Below the pieces are notes generated by a model, which worked only from the letters and a program-made list of their open reading frames with translations, had not been told where the DNA came from and made no database searches. Below are positions 63,861 to 64,000 of a DNA stretch of 64,000 nt, in pieces. The position numbers were made by a program, and so were the translations under genes. Positions within the stretch are counted from its first letter, which is position 1. Each line of letters begins with the position of its first letter. The stretch lies in contig VZQC01008797.1 in the NCBI GenBank assembly GCA_009823505.1, positions 813,331-877,330 of the forward strand, given 5' to 3'. This DNA comes from Rhizomys pruinosus. Lineage: Eukaryota; Chordata; Mammalia; Rodentia; Spalacidae.

Positions 63861-64000
63861 GCCACGGCCACAAAGAGCGGAGCGACATGAACGGGACAGA
63901 ACGGCTCCCTCAGCCAGTGGTCAGCAAGTCTATATCCCTTCCCCAGCTCTCCTCTCCATTCCCTGCTTGAGTGCTGTCCTGACGGCCTCTACCCTACCTG

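Overview
This is a piece of a rodent nuclear genome with no recognisable host protein-coding gene. The rodent assignment rests on many B1 (7SL-derived) SINEs with the usual A/B-box heads and A-rich tails, B2/B3-type and B4-type tRNA-derived SINEs, rodent MaLR-type LTRs, a young rodent-style LINE-1 and abundant (TG)n. The common B2/B3-type SINE here does not look like the standard mouse, rat or hamster B2. That suggests a muroid or near-muroid lineage outside Muridae and Cricetidae, possibly a spalacid. This is inference from memory of consensus sequences, not a search result.

Layout. 1-7 kb: mostly unique DNA with a few SINEs and a solo class II (ERVK-like) LTR at 2365-2717 flanked by a 6-bp target-site duplication (TSD). 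7.04-8.55 kb: an unusual minisatellite of 37-39-bp units in which AGACTGT and its reverse complement ACAGTCT alternate. 9-17.4 kb: unique DNA with simple repeats, a 12-bp repeat, a G-rich ~32-bp minisatellite, and ID/B1 composite SINEs. 17.4-27.7 kb: SINEs, MaLR fragments, an old minus-strand L1 fragment and a 340-bp polypyrimidine tract. 27,703-33,430: a near-complete young L1 inside a perfect 16-bp TSD, with ORF1 open and ORF2 open through its endonuclease and reverse transcriptase domains but frame-shifted twice near its C-terminus.

33.4-49 kb is the densest transposon region. An ancient plus-strand L1M-type element, with ORF1-like pieces from about 36.85 kb and ORF2-like pieces up to about 43.25 kb, is cut by an MLT1 LTR, other LTRs and many SINEs with clear TSDs. 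Within it lies an 84-bp segment that is repeated, perfectly and inverted, about 0.96 kb downstream inside a MaLR LTR. 49-62 kb is relatively poor in recent transposons. It holds old MIR copies, a (GGAT)n tract, a G-rich purine array and unique sequence. The last 1.6 kb has two minisatellites (25-bp and ~49-bp units) and an MLT1 LTR.

Nothing here works as an operon or pathway. The only clear coding sequences are those of the L1: ORF1p, an RNA-binding coiled-coil chaperone, and ORF2p, an endonuclease/reverse transcriptase. The perfect TSDs on B1 and B2/B3 copies fit L1-driven mobilisation. One candidate 3' splice site followed by a 124-codon open frame (21,143-21,517) is recorded as a weak exon candidate.
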